Source: Globisporangium splendens | Lineage: Eukaryota; Oomycota; Peronosporomycetes; Pythiales; Pythiaceae | Length of the DNA stretch: 64,000 nt | Assembly: GCA_006386115.1 (NCBI GenBank) | Contig: VFIW01000005.1 | Coordinates: 744,001-808,000, forward strand | Direction of reading: 5' to 3' | Shown here: positions 11,194-22,557 of the stretch, piece after piece | Position numbering within the stretch: the stretch's first letter is position 1 | Layout of the letters: every line of letters starts with the position of its first letter | Program-made: the position numbers and the translations under genes | The notes under the pieces: generated by a model | Databases searched by the model: none | What the model saw: only the letters and a program-made list of their open reading frames with translations | What the model was told of the DNA's origin: nothing

Positions 11194-13083
11194 CTACACA
11201 GCAGTCGCAGCGTCCGTTAGAACCGCCACTTGCTCCTCTCCCTCGGCTCCTCCTCCTCCTCCTCCTGCTGCTGCTGCCTCTCCGTCGTCCTCCTGTCGCC
11301 GACGCTTGCGCTCCATCAACTTGGTCTTTTTCTCGTCCACGGAATCACCCGTGTCGCGCGTGAGCAGCGGAAGGTTCTTGCGGCGGCTCGCGAGCGGCAG
11401 AAGCGGCAGCACGTGCTTCCACGCAAACTCGGACGACGTGACATCTCCGCTGCTCCCGTGGAAGCCCTGTTTCTCCAGCAGTTGCCCCAGTTGCGGCGAG
11501 AAATGGTCGAGTTCGCGCGTCACGTGGTCGAACGCGACGGGGAACTCGGCGATCGTGTCCAGGTTGCTGCGCAGCACGGCGGCTTTGATCGCGAGCTGCT
11601 CCCACTGCTGCAACAACTGCGCGTGCACCTGGTACAGCGCCAGCGGCGAATAGCTGCACAACATAATACATACAAGATACAAGTCAGTGCCTTCGACACA
11701 AAAAGAGCTCCTCATGCAAACAGAACGTACTCGAATTGGACGTTGTCAAAGTAACAGTCGTGGAGCACGAGCGGCGCGTCGGACGCCATGTCGTACTGCG
11801 GCTTGCGCGGCGTCTTCGCAATGTCGAGCAATCTTGGAATGAGATCGGGCTCCTCCTTTCCCGAGCCGATCAAGAACAGCACCTGCACCATGCAGCGCAC
11901 CTGATGCCACAGGAACGCGCGACCATAGATCTCGAAACGGTACATCTGATCGGCCGGGTTCGTCGCCACCTCGGTCTCGCATGCCACGATCTCGAACGAC
12001 TTGATCGAGCGCTCAAACGTGTGGCAGTTCGTGTCGATGCGGCAGAAGTTGCGGAAATCGTGGACGCCCACGAGCGCCTGCGCTGCTTCTCGCATTTTCG
12101 CAATGTCCATGTCCTTTTTCAGGAAAAAGTACCGGTACATGCGCGCCGTGCAGTCGAAGCGCGCGCTGAACCCTGTGGGCGACGGCACGACCGAGTACAC
12201 GCGGATGTCCTCGGGAAGCGCGCGGTTGATGTGCGTCGGGTAGTCGACCTCCGTGATCGTCTTGATCTCGCCCGAAGGCAACTCGATGCGGAATTTCGAG
12301 CCTGGACGCACTTCGTCGATGCTTGCAAAGTCCACGAGCTTGGCTGAAATCGGCAGGTTCGAGCGCAGCGTCACGCCGACGACCTGACCAAATGCGCTCA
12401 CACCGCGATCTGTGCGGCCACAGCGACTGTACGCGCTCTGATCGATGTCCTCGATGAGCTTCGTGCGCACGAGCGCGTCGATCAGGTACCGCTCGACTGT
12501 GTCTTCCATGTGCTCCTGCCGCGCAAAGCCCGCAAAGCGCTCGCCCAGATACAGAAACTTCACGGCGACCGAGCGCTTGACGTAGTTGCTCATGAGGAAT
12601 TCGCGGCCGCGGTTCTTCTTCTCGGGGCGTTTCTTCTTGATCTTGCCGTGCTGCGGTGGTGGCACAGGAGGCGCTGCAGGATCCACTGGTTTCTTTGGCC
12701 GCATCACCTTGGCGATCGCATTGTTCACCGTCTCTGCAGGCACATTCGCACTATAGATAAGACACCATTCACAGAGGTAATGCAAACAATATGCAGCAAT
12801 CGAAGTGCGCACACGTACTCACTCCGGCGGTGGCGCGCAGCTCCGTGATGATCGCGAGCAGCATCTCTGCGTCGACGTGCGCGACGGCGCTCGTAAGCGA
12901 TTCGAGGTCTCGCACTGCGGCCACGTTCACAGGCGCAGATGCGTCAGGCGCAGATGCAGCAGAAGCAGTAGCTGTGGCACTAGTCATGGCGACGTTGTCT
13001 GCTCTTGTGACGTCACCTGAGCTGCTGCGCGCCGCGAGTGTCTCGGCATCCGCCGCCATTTCCACCTTTTGCCTTTTCGCCAT
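11194..13083 (-). CDS. PUS3: tRNA pseudouridine synthase PUS3/DEG1 type (TruA family)
   Basis: It isomerises uridine to pseudouridine at positions 38/39 of the tRNA anticodon arm. Three exons: 13083 to about 12819, about 12733 to 11731, and 11653-11194; about 575 aa. The catalytic block is YSRCGRTDRGVSAFGQVV, where the Asp in RTDRG is the nucleophile. Further family blocks are SARFDCTARMYRYFF, GVHDFRNFCRIDTNC, FLWHQVRCMVQVLFLIG and KPQYDMASDAPLVLHDC. The HDFRNFC and KPQY segments point to PUS3 rather than PUS1. The first intron has two phase-consistent solutions (donors at 12818 or 12822, acceptors at 12734 or 12732) which differ by one residue. The C-terminus is a low-complexity Gly/Ala/Glu tail encoded by CTC/CTG triplet runs. 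The first 80 residues are Ala- and Ser-rich and not conserved in the family. Confidence 0.9.
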
Positions 13084-13278
13084 TTTACACCTGCACTCTG
13101 TTGATGTGAACGGCTGACTGGCTGCGGCAACCCAAAACCGAAAAGACCCAAAATAAACTGAGAAACTGGATTGGATATTTAATACTGAACCGGTGCTGTA
13201 ATCTTGTCACTATTCGCAAATAGCAGAAAACAGTACTTATGGAGCTAGAACATCAACTAACATAAAGCAGTACACAGA

Positions 13279-14791
13279 TCAAGTTCCGAGTGAAAGGCTG
13301 TGAAGACTGGCGTCTACCCAAACATTCGGGTGGTGAACAGAACTCGCCTTTGTTGTAACTGCTGCTGCTCTTGCTGCATGCGATCCACTCTGAGACGACT
13401 CGCTTCTTCTCACGGTGTCCGTGTACGAGCAGCCATGGGTAGCATCAAACACTTGCTGACATGCGCCGCGATAGTTGCCCGAGGTTGCTTGCATTGATAT
13501 GTGCGACGCCATTGGCAGCGACAAGCCACTATGCTGACGCAGTTCTGCATTCAGATGATTCGTGTCCCAGTGTCGGAATGGACATCCGTGGTACTGGCCG
13601 TGACGTGGCACAGCTCCGTGGATGATCTGCTCGCAATCGAACGGCGCGTAGTCTTTCCGTGCGCCTTCGAGTCCATAGCTGTGTCGGATATGATACGCAT
13701 ACTCGCGATCAAACTTGGCGGCAGGGATGACTCGGACAAACTCGTTGCGGAAGAAGAGCAGGGTGTCGTGCACAGACCACCCCATGCCCTTAAGAAACAT
13801 TCGATACTGGAGGCGGCCGTCGTACTTCAGATGGTGGTTCTCGCGAAACTTGCGATGCAGATTCTTCATGCACAATGGGAAGTGCCGCTCCACCATGTTG
13901 TCAATATTCTCAGCGACGATCTTCGGAGACTCGCTTCGCTGTGACAATGTGTGGCTGCTCTGAGTTCGAGAGGTTGCGATAAATAACTCCAAACTAGGTT
14001 CTAAACGTTCCAACGAGCTCTCTCTGTTCGCTGGAATCGCACGCTGCAAAATCTTCAGTTGCTGCTCCAGCAATGCTTTGAAGTGATGCAACGCGACGTA
14101 GCCCATATCGCGAGCGGATACCAGACAAATGCCACTTTTCAAGAGTATCCGACGGTGCTTCACGAGGGGAGAGACCTCTTCGAACGGGACTTTGTAGACC
14201 ACAACTTGGTCGGCATCTTGTGATAGGTGGTCATTTGTCAGCCATTTTCGCTCAGCCGCCGAAAGTGAGCTGATCCGTGCAGTTTCATACTTGATTCCTT
14301 CACGGGAAAGTAGCTCTGTCGCCGTCCCAGCATCCCTCTGCAAATTAAACAGACGAACGCCAAACAATTTAGCTTCCATGTCGACCAGCCACTCCATCAA
14401 ATCGTTGCTCCTACCAGCGAGAAGAACATCAAAGCGCAATACCTCACACCGTTAGAGCTTTCAATGGCACCAGAAACTTGTCGCGTTCCATATCAAATCG
14501 CAAGTTCACATACTTACAGAATGCTAACCGAAGCGCGTAGTGCGACAGTGTATTCAGAGCTTCATCGTTAACGAGCTCCTGGAACGCGTCCATTGTGGCA
14601 AGTTCACGTGGTGTGTGCGCTTGGTCGATTCGTGGCTGCCATCCTGCAAGCGCGTCCAGTACATTCAGTCGCAGCAGCCCCACACGCTCAAACTCGTCCA
14701 GCTCCACTGCTGCTTGAGGAGCGCGGGAGTAAAACGAAAGCGGAGCCGCAGTACGCGCGTTCCTGTCGTCTTCTTCGTTCATGAGCTCCAT
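13279..14791 (-). CDS. PRIM2: DNA primase large subunit (PRIM2), 4Fe-4S type
   Basis: The large subunit of the primase-polymerase alpha complex, which makes RNA primers in nuclear replication. Two exons: 14791-14514 and 14410-13279; 469 aa. The intron is fixed by phase: donor AA|GTATGT and acceptor GGTAG restore AFCKSNDLMEW, like the animal AYCQSEELRRW. Conserved blocks include HFPLCMKNLHRKFRENHHLK, LQYRMFLKGMGWS, FDREYAYHIRHSYG and HGCPFRHW. Three of the four iron-sulphur cysteines are clear (in PFDCEQII, HGCPFRHW and GACQQVF). The fourth, expected just after the HPN motif, reads HHPNVWVDAS with no Cys. I took the ATG at 14791 because the frame further upstream has no ATG and little resemblance to the family. 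The gene is tandem with PUS3 and divergent from the oxygenase gene. Confidence 0.92.
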
Positions 14792-15341
14792 TTGGCTCTC
14801 CTGCTGGTATGAAGTGTGACTTGAAAGGTATGGTTTTGGCGCCAAAACAACTTCCTTACTTTAGGTGCTCGTCTCTTCTTTTAGGTTTTTAGGTTGCGTA
14901 ATGTAGACGAAATAATGTTGCGCAAAAGGTGCGCACCATCCGCCGATTGCTAACCGTGTTGAGATTACGTTGCGCTTGAGTTGCATCGTGTCCCCCGAAT
15001 GCTTACCACTTGACCACCAGAAACGAGACGATCAGAATAGAAACGCGCTCTGTCAGCACGCATTCACCTCTTGTTCAAGCGGATACTCTTTCGCAAGTTA
15101 TTTATTTATGAAAGTACTAGTGACAGACACGTTTACCGAATGTGTGGATTATCAGGTCTGAGTATTCATTTATGCAGATGCAATGATTTTCAGCCAATGA
15201 GCGTGCACATCTATTTTCGCCACTCATCGAAGAGAAGAATCGTTGATGCTGGCTGATCTGCCAACAGCATGCTGGTCATTCCTGCATTTGCCTCCACGCA
15301 GTCACGACACGTGCGCACAGCCACACACAGTTCTGTCTAGG
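14792..15341. promoter_or_regulatory. Divergent promoter region PRIM2 / oxygenase
   Basis: This 550 bp spacer separates divergent starts and has no supported gene. No specific binding site could be named. Confidence 0.35.
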
Positions 15342-16545
15342 ATGATTGAGCTCCCGGTGGTCGACCTCAAGCACTACAAGCTCACGGGCGACAAGGCCGA
15401 GTGCGCCAAGGCCGCCGAGTCGCTGCACAAGTACGGCGTGCTCTGTCTTCGCGATGAGGTGAGCGAAGAGCTACTGTTGACGTTGATTTTGATATCGCGG
15501 CTGCGCACGTACTCATTGCATTTATATGGTTGTAGCGCGCTGCGGACAGCGACAACGACACGTTCCTGGATATGATGGAGCGGTACTTTGAGACGACGGA
15601 CTTTGTGACGGATGCGCGTCCAGACCTCCACTACCAGGTCGGTGTGACTCCTGAACTGAAGGAGAACGCGCGCAACCACTGCGCACGCGCGGCGACGCTG
15701 CCGAAGGAGCACGCACCTGTGTCGATTTGCCCCCCAGAGGCCGACAAGAAGAGCCGTTTCTTCTGGCGCATTGGTGAACGCCCCACAGTGACCAAGTTCG
15801 CGGCGCTCAATGCCGAACCGGTCATCCCCAAGGACTTTCCTGAGTGGGAGACCGTGATGAACATGTGGGGCAACAAGATGTTGGATGCGATCAAGGACCT
15901 CGCCGAAATGGCTGCGATTGGCCTCGACTTGGAGAAGGATGCGCTTTCGCAGCGTCTCGAGTACGGCCCGCACCTCTTGGCGCCAACGGGCAGCAACTTT
16001 GGTCGCTTCAACCAACTGAACGACGTCCTCGCTTCGTACCACTACGGTAAGAAAAACAACAGCGCATTGCATTTCTTTTGTCTATCTGCATTCGATTATA
16101 CAGCAGCTAACTGAATGGTTTGTGTGCGACAGACTTGAACTTGCTCACGATCCATGGCAAGTCTCGCTTTCCTGGACTCTTCATCTGGCTCCGTGACGGT
16201 ACGCGGACGGCGGTCAAGATCCCAGACGGATGCTTGCTCGTCCAAGCCGGCAAGCAGATCGAATACCTCACGGGAGGCTACATCCAGGCGGGTTTCCACG
16301 AAGTGATCGTCTCGGAAGCGACGCTCGCGACGATCGAAGCCCGGAAAGCGGCCGGCAAGAGCCTCTGGCGCGTATCGTCGACGTTGTTCTCGCACTCGGG
16401 CTCGGACACGACGCTCGAGCCGCTGGGCCACTTTGCCACTCCAGAGTCCACGGCCAAGTACCCGCCGATCCTCGCGGGCGATCAAGTGCTCGACGAGCTC
16501 AAGCAGATCGAACTCGGCAAGGGCTTCACGCTGCAGCGCGATTAA
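15342..16545 (+). CDS. 2-oxoglutarate/Fe(II) oxygenase-like protein (isopenicillin N synthase-like fold)
   Basis: 346 aa from three exons: 15342-15458, 15536-16046 and 16133-16545. The N-terminus ELPVVDLKHYK resembles the DIOX_N start of this superfamily (IPVIDL). The iron-binding HxD sits at the second splice junction in YHYDLNLLTIHGKSRFPGL. The distal His is in the block ending QAGFHEV, and the 2OG-binding RxS appears as WRVSS. So the facial triad and the co-substrate Arg look intact and an active enzyme is likely. A substrate cannot be named: the superfamily covers hormone, antibiotic and small-molecule oxidation. The start codon is the only in-frame ATG directly before the fold. Confidence 0.82.
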
Positions 16546-16871
16546 TCAGTAGACCCCAGCAGAAAGGGTGCATACGCAGCTGTTCCCGCCCATTGCGCTC
16601 CTTCTTTTTAACCTAAGTTGTCCATAAGATTAAATATACCAGTCACCACGAAATTGAGTCGCGCTGGTCGAAAGATGACTCGCCAAATTCGCATGATGGG
16701 TTCATTCTGTGTGATGCACATGAAGAAAACGAAGTACCGTGCACGACACATTAGCTTGCTGCTCGTCAGACATGATGATTAGAACCGTTTGAAGTTTGCA
16801 AACGCACATTTGGCTGCAGCTGGAAGGACGAAGAGGGTCGAGTTCCTTCCTTCCTCCCTTCTGTCGCCACC

Positions 16872-18608
16872 ATGGCCGCCGTCCCGCCCTTCAGCATCGG
16901 TACGTGCGCATGCGTGCAGTGTACATGCCTGCCCTTATATGTGTGTGTACCTGACGTGTGGACTGTCAGATGCACCAAAGTACGACCAGTCGACGTACTA
17001 CGGCCGCTGGCGCCAATTCGTCGAGCTCGTGTCGCCCAGGTATGTATCCACACGCTAGCGAAGAGCGCATTATATGCACAGTCTTGTGCCTGACAAGGAG
17101 AGCGATTGGCCTGTGTGCATGTGTATGGTTATGCGGTGGATAGCGCGTTGTTTTTGACGAAGGAGCAGATCCAGAGCGCGACGACGATCCTGGGAAAGTA
17201 CCGGAATGGCGACATCGCTCCTGGCCAAATGCGCGACGAAGAGCTGTGGCACGCGCGGCGAGGTAAGGGAATTTGCTTGTTGCTTTGTAGTGTCGTGAGT
17301 CTGTTGTGTAAAGTGAACGTATCACTGGAACTCCTCGGTATTTACAAAGCAATGTCGTGCTGGTTCCTGTGTTTGGATGCAGTGTACGAGTCGGCGGTGC
17401 ACCCGCAAACTGGCGAGACGCTGCCGCTGTACTTTCGCCTCTCGGCATTCGTGCCCGTGAACATTCCCATTTGCGCAGGCATGATCCTCGCGCCGCCGAC
17501 GGTGCGTGTTGCGCTATTTTTCATATAATGAGCATCGATTCCTGACGTAATCTCTTTCTCTGTCTATTGCAGCTTGGGAATACGATTTTCTGGCAGTGGA
17601 TCAACCAAAGCTACAACGCGGGCTTCAACTATGCGAACCGCAACGCCAGTAGCGAGCAAGACAACTCGACCATCTTCAGTACGTTGTGTGTGTATCGCTC
17701 AACTCCATGAACTGCTCTTGATCACACTATAACCCGCTGGTTTTGCTTGCAGAGTCATATGCGACAGCGTCGTTTGTCTCCTGTGTGACGGCGGTGGGCC
17801 TCGGACGCATTGTCGAGACGGCCAAGTCGCTCTCCCCCGGCGTGCGTTCAGCACTTCGCAAGGTAACCGTGAAGATGAGGCATTTTCAAGTTGGCGTGAG
17901 CTGCTACTAACATCTTCCGATGATGTGATGGCAGACCGTTCCCTTTGTGGCCGTCGCGAGTGCAGGTGCATTCAACGCTGTGTCCATGCGCTTCAACGAG
18001 TTCACGTGCGCATTATTTGCATTGTTGTATGGTGCACCTATTTTTTTCTTTCTGGGAACTCACATTTGGTGACACTCGTGCTGGTATCACACAGGGATGG
18101 CATTGATATCATCGATGGTGATGGCGAGGTCCGCGGCCGATCGGTCGCCGCGGGTCGCCAGTCGCTTACCCAAGTGGCGCTCACGCGCGTGGCGCTTCCA
18201 ATGCCAAGTACGTCCACTAAGTGGTCTGTATTCTCCTGGCGTGTTGCTTGCGGAGCACTCACACCAGTATTGTGTTCTATGTAGTCTTGTTACTCCCGCC
18301 GTACTTGTACGAAGGGCTGAAGAAGGCAAAACTGATGCCCAAAGCCAAGTACCCGCGTCTCGCGACAGAACTAAGTACGTCCTTTGCATTTACCAAGTCG
18401 TCCATTCACCATTTCAACAAGATTTGACGCGGACTTTGTGATTGTAGCGGTGCTGACGTTGTGTCTCTGGGGAGCTCTCCCTGCGGCTGTGGCGCTCTTC
18501 CCTCAAAACGGCACCATCGCCGCCATTGACGTGGAAGAACAATTCCGCAACCTCACCGACAAGCAGGGCAACCGCATCGAAAAGTTCACGTACAACAAGG
18601 GTATCTAA
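16872..18608 (+). CDS. Sideroflexin, mitochondrial inner-membrane amino-acid carrier
   Basis: Sideroflexins carry serine and related amino acids into mitochondria for one-carbon metabolism. Ten exons: 16872-16899, 16970-17039, 17144-17262, 17383-17501, 17573-17678, 17753-17862, 17935-18005, 18095-18207, 18285-18374 and 18448-18608. The phases agree at every junction, giving 328 aa, the usual family length. The signature HPxTGE appears as [19 protein letters not shown], followed by NIPICAGMI and [19 protein letters not shown]. Hydrophobic segments lie near [27 protein letters not shown] and [17 protein letters not shown]. The intron before exon 7 contains CTACTAAC, a near-ideal branch site. 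Nine introns in 1.7 kb is far denser than in any neighbour. Confidence 0.92.
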
Positions 18609-18751
18609 AGACAGCAACACCCATCGTCATCGCTGGGTCGTGTCGAGTGTCATAAAAAGCTTGGACGTGAAGATATAAACGCTTCTTGCAAACACGCGGT
18701 GAAGCTATTGGTATTATGCGAGTTTCTATTCGAACAATGATTTGGAACTCT

Positions 18752-20097
18752 TCATTTGTACAGATAAGCAGTATACAGCAGTTCATTTCGACCAGAAACT
18801 TCTGGCAACGCAATGGATAAGTTCGCGCCAATGGAGAACTGCGGCGCACTATCGTCTGCTGGTACGTCTGCTGTCCGTTTCATCGACACAGTGGCCTCGG
18901 CTTTCGCAAATCCACCCAATTTCTCGACGACCGACGAGATCGTGGTGCGCTCGGACGGATTTGGCACACAGATCATCTCAACCAAAGCGCGTTCCGCAGC
19001 AGATAAAATCCCATTGCCACCATCGGCAGGGTTCCTTTCCACACCTGGAAGCGAACGGCGGCGTCTATCAGCTGTCCCCATGGGTAATCGCCACTCACTG
19101 CTTCCAAGATGCACATACCAAACGCATACAAATCCAATGCCACAGTTAACCGATCCCCACGCAGATGCTCGGGTGACTTCCACTGCACTGCGCCGATGTT
19201 CTTGTTCTCGGCTTTCACTTCCGCGCAATTTGGGATACAGCTCAGACCAAAATCTGTGATCTTCCAGCAGTTGATTCACAAAGTCCAGGTTTCCCCACCT
19301 GGCAGCGTAAATTAGAATCGTGCCTCCATTTGAAGCACGGACATGCGGAGTTGCCCCAGCCTGGGTGAGAGCAGTTGCAATTTTGGAGAATCCCGATGAT
19401 ACAGCTGCAAGCAAGGCACATTCGCCAGCATCATTGGCTGCAGAGACAGATGTGTTTCCTCTAAGTAAACTTTGCACAACGCCATGGTGGCCATTTCGAC
19501 AGGCTGAAATGAGTGGCGTGTTTCCTTCTTTGTCACATGTGTCGGGCTGCACTCCGTTCGGCAAAAAGATAAAGATTTCAACAACTGCTTCATGGTCTTC
19601 ATGCACCACAACGAACAACGCTGTTCTTCGTTTGCTGTCTTTCGCGCGCACATTCGCGTTGTTGTTGTGAAGATGTTCCACAATCTTGAGGTGGCCACTC
19701 TGAACAGCAACAAACAGCGGGGTTGATCCTTCATTGTTCGCTGTGTCCACACTTGCACCATTCTTTGCCAACTCAATAACCACTCTGGCGTGGCCTTGGT
19801 GAGAAGCGATTGGTAATGCCGTCGTTCCATTTTGCTGTCGGTCACGTTCACGCTTGCGGCATATTTCAGAAGCCCAATCACTACTTCGACATGGCCTTCT
19901 TGGGAAGCAATCATTAGCAGAGTCGATCCATAATTGTTGGCCATGTGCACGTTTGCGGCGTTTCTCAAGAGCTCAGCTACAATTTCGGCGCGGTCTACAG
20001 CCGAAACGATATATAACGAGGCTGCTCCATTGTTGCTGACCTTTTCCACGCTCGCGTTGCTCTTTAACAGTTCTGTACGAACACTCGATTGTTCCAT
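18752..20097 (-). pseudogene. Broken ankyrin-repeat / TKL kinase gene, kinase N-lobe missing
   Basis: From the ATG at 20097 the frame encodes ankyrin repeats (for example NNGAASLYIVSAVDRAEIVA). Near 19,828 it shifts by one base, and the repeats continue in a second frame with TPLFVAVQSGHLKIVEHL and TPLISACRNGHHGVVQSLL. Around 19,265 the sequence jumps in a third frame straight into WKITDFGLS, the DFG segment of a kinase, with no glycine loop, Lys or HRD in between. The C-lobe then reads MGAVQWKSPE-like and LYAFGMCILEAVSGDYPWG, and shifts frame again near 19,000 before ALVEMICVPNPSERT. Ankyrin plus TKL-like kinase is a large oomycete family. Here at least two frameshifts and a deletion of the N-lobe rule out an active kinase. 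Confidence 0.85.
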
Positions 20098-20817
20098 ACT
20101 AGTCGACTACCAGGTAAAAAGTGCGTTGGCAAACAAAAAAAGAGTTAGGTCGTTCACCTTTGAATGCACAGTTCTTTCTAAAAGGGCACAAAAGCAAAAG
20201 TTTACGGTTTAGTGTTGCATGCGTTTTCGCCTTGTCCTTCTTCTATGCCACTGGTTGACAGTGTTTACCTCGCCCTTCCTCTTTATTCCTTGCTCACTGG
20301 TATTTTGTTGAAAAGCTCAGTTTTTCCGGTTTGAATGAGACAAAATGAGCCTTCTTGTGTGTGAAATCAGACTGCCACAACACATTTGTGAGCAAGGGCA
20401 TCAGGATCCAGAGATGAGTCGGCTGTCCTGACCAGAACGGAATAAAACTGATCCAAATTTGCTCAAATGTGAGCCTCCTCATCACCTTCAACTCCGATTC
20501 AGATTTCTATATCTGAGCTGAGCAGCTCCGATTCGACAAAATGGATGAAAACGACAATAACATGACAACTACGGTGTCCTGAGGGCATCACTTGAATCAC
20601 GCAACCTGCAGCGCTTGATCGTGGTCGAGCACATCCATCAGCATGTGTGTGGATGCGACACGAACAAAAGTAAAAAACCTCTTTATGCACACTGCTCTCT
20701 GCATCGACGTCGATTCATTTTCACGCACTGTATGCACTTACAGAGGTTCTACAGTATAAAATAGAATAGATGTGTGCAAAGTCGGCAACACTCGGCAGGC
20801 ATAATCCGTGAGCAGCA
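20098..20817. other. Intergenic, no gene seen
   Basis: A 720 bp AT-rich spacer between the kinase relic and the next start codon. Short open frames only, and no domain recognised. Confidence 0.5.
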
Positions 20818-22396
20818 ATGGAGCAGTGGGCGGACGAAGTCAACTTTGACGACCGCGGCGCATTCATCGACCTCGCAGCCGCAGCCAAGTGTGCTGCTGT
20901 GAATGCTCCGTCTGCGCGCGGTTCCCACGGTGAGCACGACAGCAGCGACGTCGATGGCGACGCGCGCTCGACGCACGTGGCGACAGCGCGAACTCCCGAC
21001 AATCACATCGTCAACTCGCAATGGCCGGTGACGCTAACGCCAAACGCGACGCAAGATCCGCACCAACATGCGCAGCAAGCGGCGCTTGTGCCGTGCTTTG
21101 AGACCTACTTGGGCGTGTCGCCAGCGTTCATCTTCCAGTTTGCGCGCACACGCACGGAAGCCACGCTGCTGTACGACGTCACGTGCATCGCCATGGAGAT
21201 GGATGTGCTCTTGGACTATATCAGCGAGCAGCTCCACGACCGGTACCGGATAAGCGAGTCTCTGTGCGCGAGTATTGCAGTGGATGCAGCACTAAGGGGG
21301 CAGCAGGGATTGTTGATAGACACGGTGCTTGTGGTGCTTCAGCGTACGTTCGATACTGAATATGCAGTGAGACACATAGTTGTCCTGGATAATAGACCTA
21401 ACGAGCGTACTGACATGTGCGCGTGAATGCATGGCTGTATAGGCCAAGCGCATCAAGTGAATGAGCGCAACGTGGGGCTCTTGCTGCAGCGGTTCCAGGC
21501 GTGTCTGCAGAAACTGCACGACCTCCAGGTATGGTTCCAAGAGCGTAGAGGATTCGATCAAACGACGGCTCATGTCTGTATGTGCTGTCTTAATTGTATT
21601 GCGTAGTTTCCGTTGACGCAGAGCATTGAAGCCAATGTGGGCATAGCTGACGATCTCGAGGATCATGGGGATACTGATGGTGCAGCCACGAGGCGGAAGC
21701 TGTACGTAAATTGGATTTACTCAGCATTCTCCGAGGTAGTGCTAACGCAGCAATACTTTGTTTGAATGCAGCGCGCAAGTCCAAGTGGCGCTGCTTGAGC
21801 GTCTGCAGTCGTTGCAGAACGGCGATGCGATCCCATTAACCAGCAAATTGGTGGTACCGAGTGAGTCTCAGCAGACACGAACGAACGTGTGCTGGCCAGT
21901 AGCGTCCAACTCGGATGAAAGGTACTTGGCATGCCGCTTTCCTACAAAATTGCGGAGTGGATAGCTGACGTTTTGGTCTTGCTTCTTTGCGTACATGGTG
22001 TCTATCAGCAAACACTCGGTCTCACTGGATGACGTTCGTCTCAGTTCGTCGTCTGGCTCCACCCACACGTCCTTTTCCTTGGCATCACCCAACCAAGAGA
22101 GGCGACGGCTCATGGAAGTCGAGGATCTTGATATCACAAGGAGTCTCGACCGACACGGTGATGCGGTAGACAAGCAACATCGTGGAAATGGCAAAGATGG
22201 CGAGAGTCAGCATGAGCGTCCTCAAAATCATGATGAGGGCAGGACGAAAGACAGATTTGACGGCCAACGGCGTGATTCCTTGGAGCTGAGCTCTCAGTAC
22301 GGAGGCCACCACGTAGCTGATGCACAACGAGAGCGTGGACTGAGCGAGGAGACGAGCAGTTCAAATGAACACATCTACTCGGAATCGGTATACTAG
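20818..22396 (+). CDS. Unknown multi-exon protein, five exons
   Basis: I do not recognise this gene. Five exons with consistent phases give 409 aa: 20818-21343, 21443-21528, 21622-21701, 21772-21921 and 22009-22396. The N-terminus is acidic and probably disordered. Residues 90-210 look helical (ATLLYDVTCIAMEMDVLLDY, LLLQRFQACLQKLHDLQ). The C-terminal 130 residues are Ser-, Asp-, His- and Arg-rich with no predicted fold. A stronger donor at 21861 (A|GTGAGT) would break frame with the last exon, so I used AG|GTACTT at 21921. Skipped or alternative use of that site is possible. The complementary strand of the last exon translates to a hydrophobic frame, which I regard as a mirror effect of the Asp/His/Glu-rich codons. 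Confidence 0.55.
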
Positions 22397-22557
22397 GCAG
22401 TAGATGCGGGAAGGCTAAGACTCGCGACTTGGCAGCGGATCAGACAATATTTCAAGAAAAGTAAAGAGGAGTAAGGTGCATTCGTTTGTCATCAGGCTCC
22501 AGTATGGAAAAATCGAGAGAAGCGGCAGAAAATGGCTGGCTGATGGTGCTTTACAGA

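Noticed and set aside
11240..11290. CTC/CTG triplet run as a satellite or CRISPR-like array
   Set aside because: It encodes the Gly/Ala/Glu tail of PUS3 in frame. No spacer-repeat structure, and CRISPR is not expected in a nuclear genome.
20818..21426. Treating the first exon frame of the unknown gene as a complete 202-aa protein
   Set aside because: The tail after GTACGT diverges in composition, and the downstream exons restore phase with proper acceptors.
22085..22364. Minus-strand hydrophobic frame resembling a membrane protein
   Set aside because: It is the mirror of Asp-, Glu-, His- and Arg-rich codons of the plus-strand last exon. No splice chain or domain supports it, whereas the plus strand has a phase-consistent chain.
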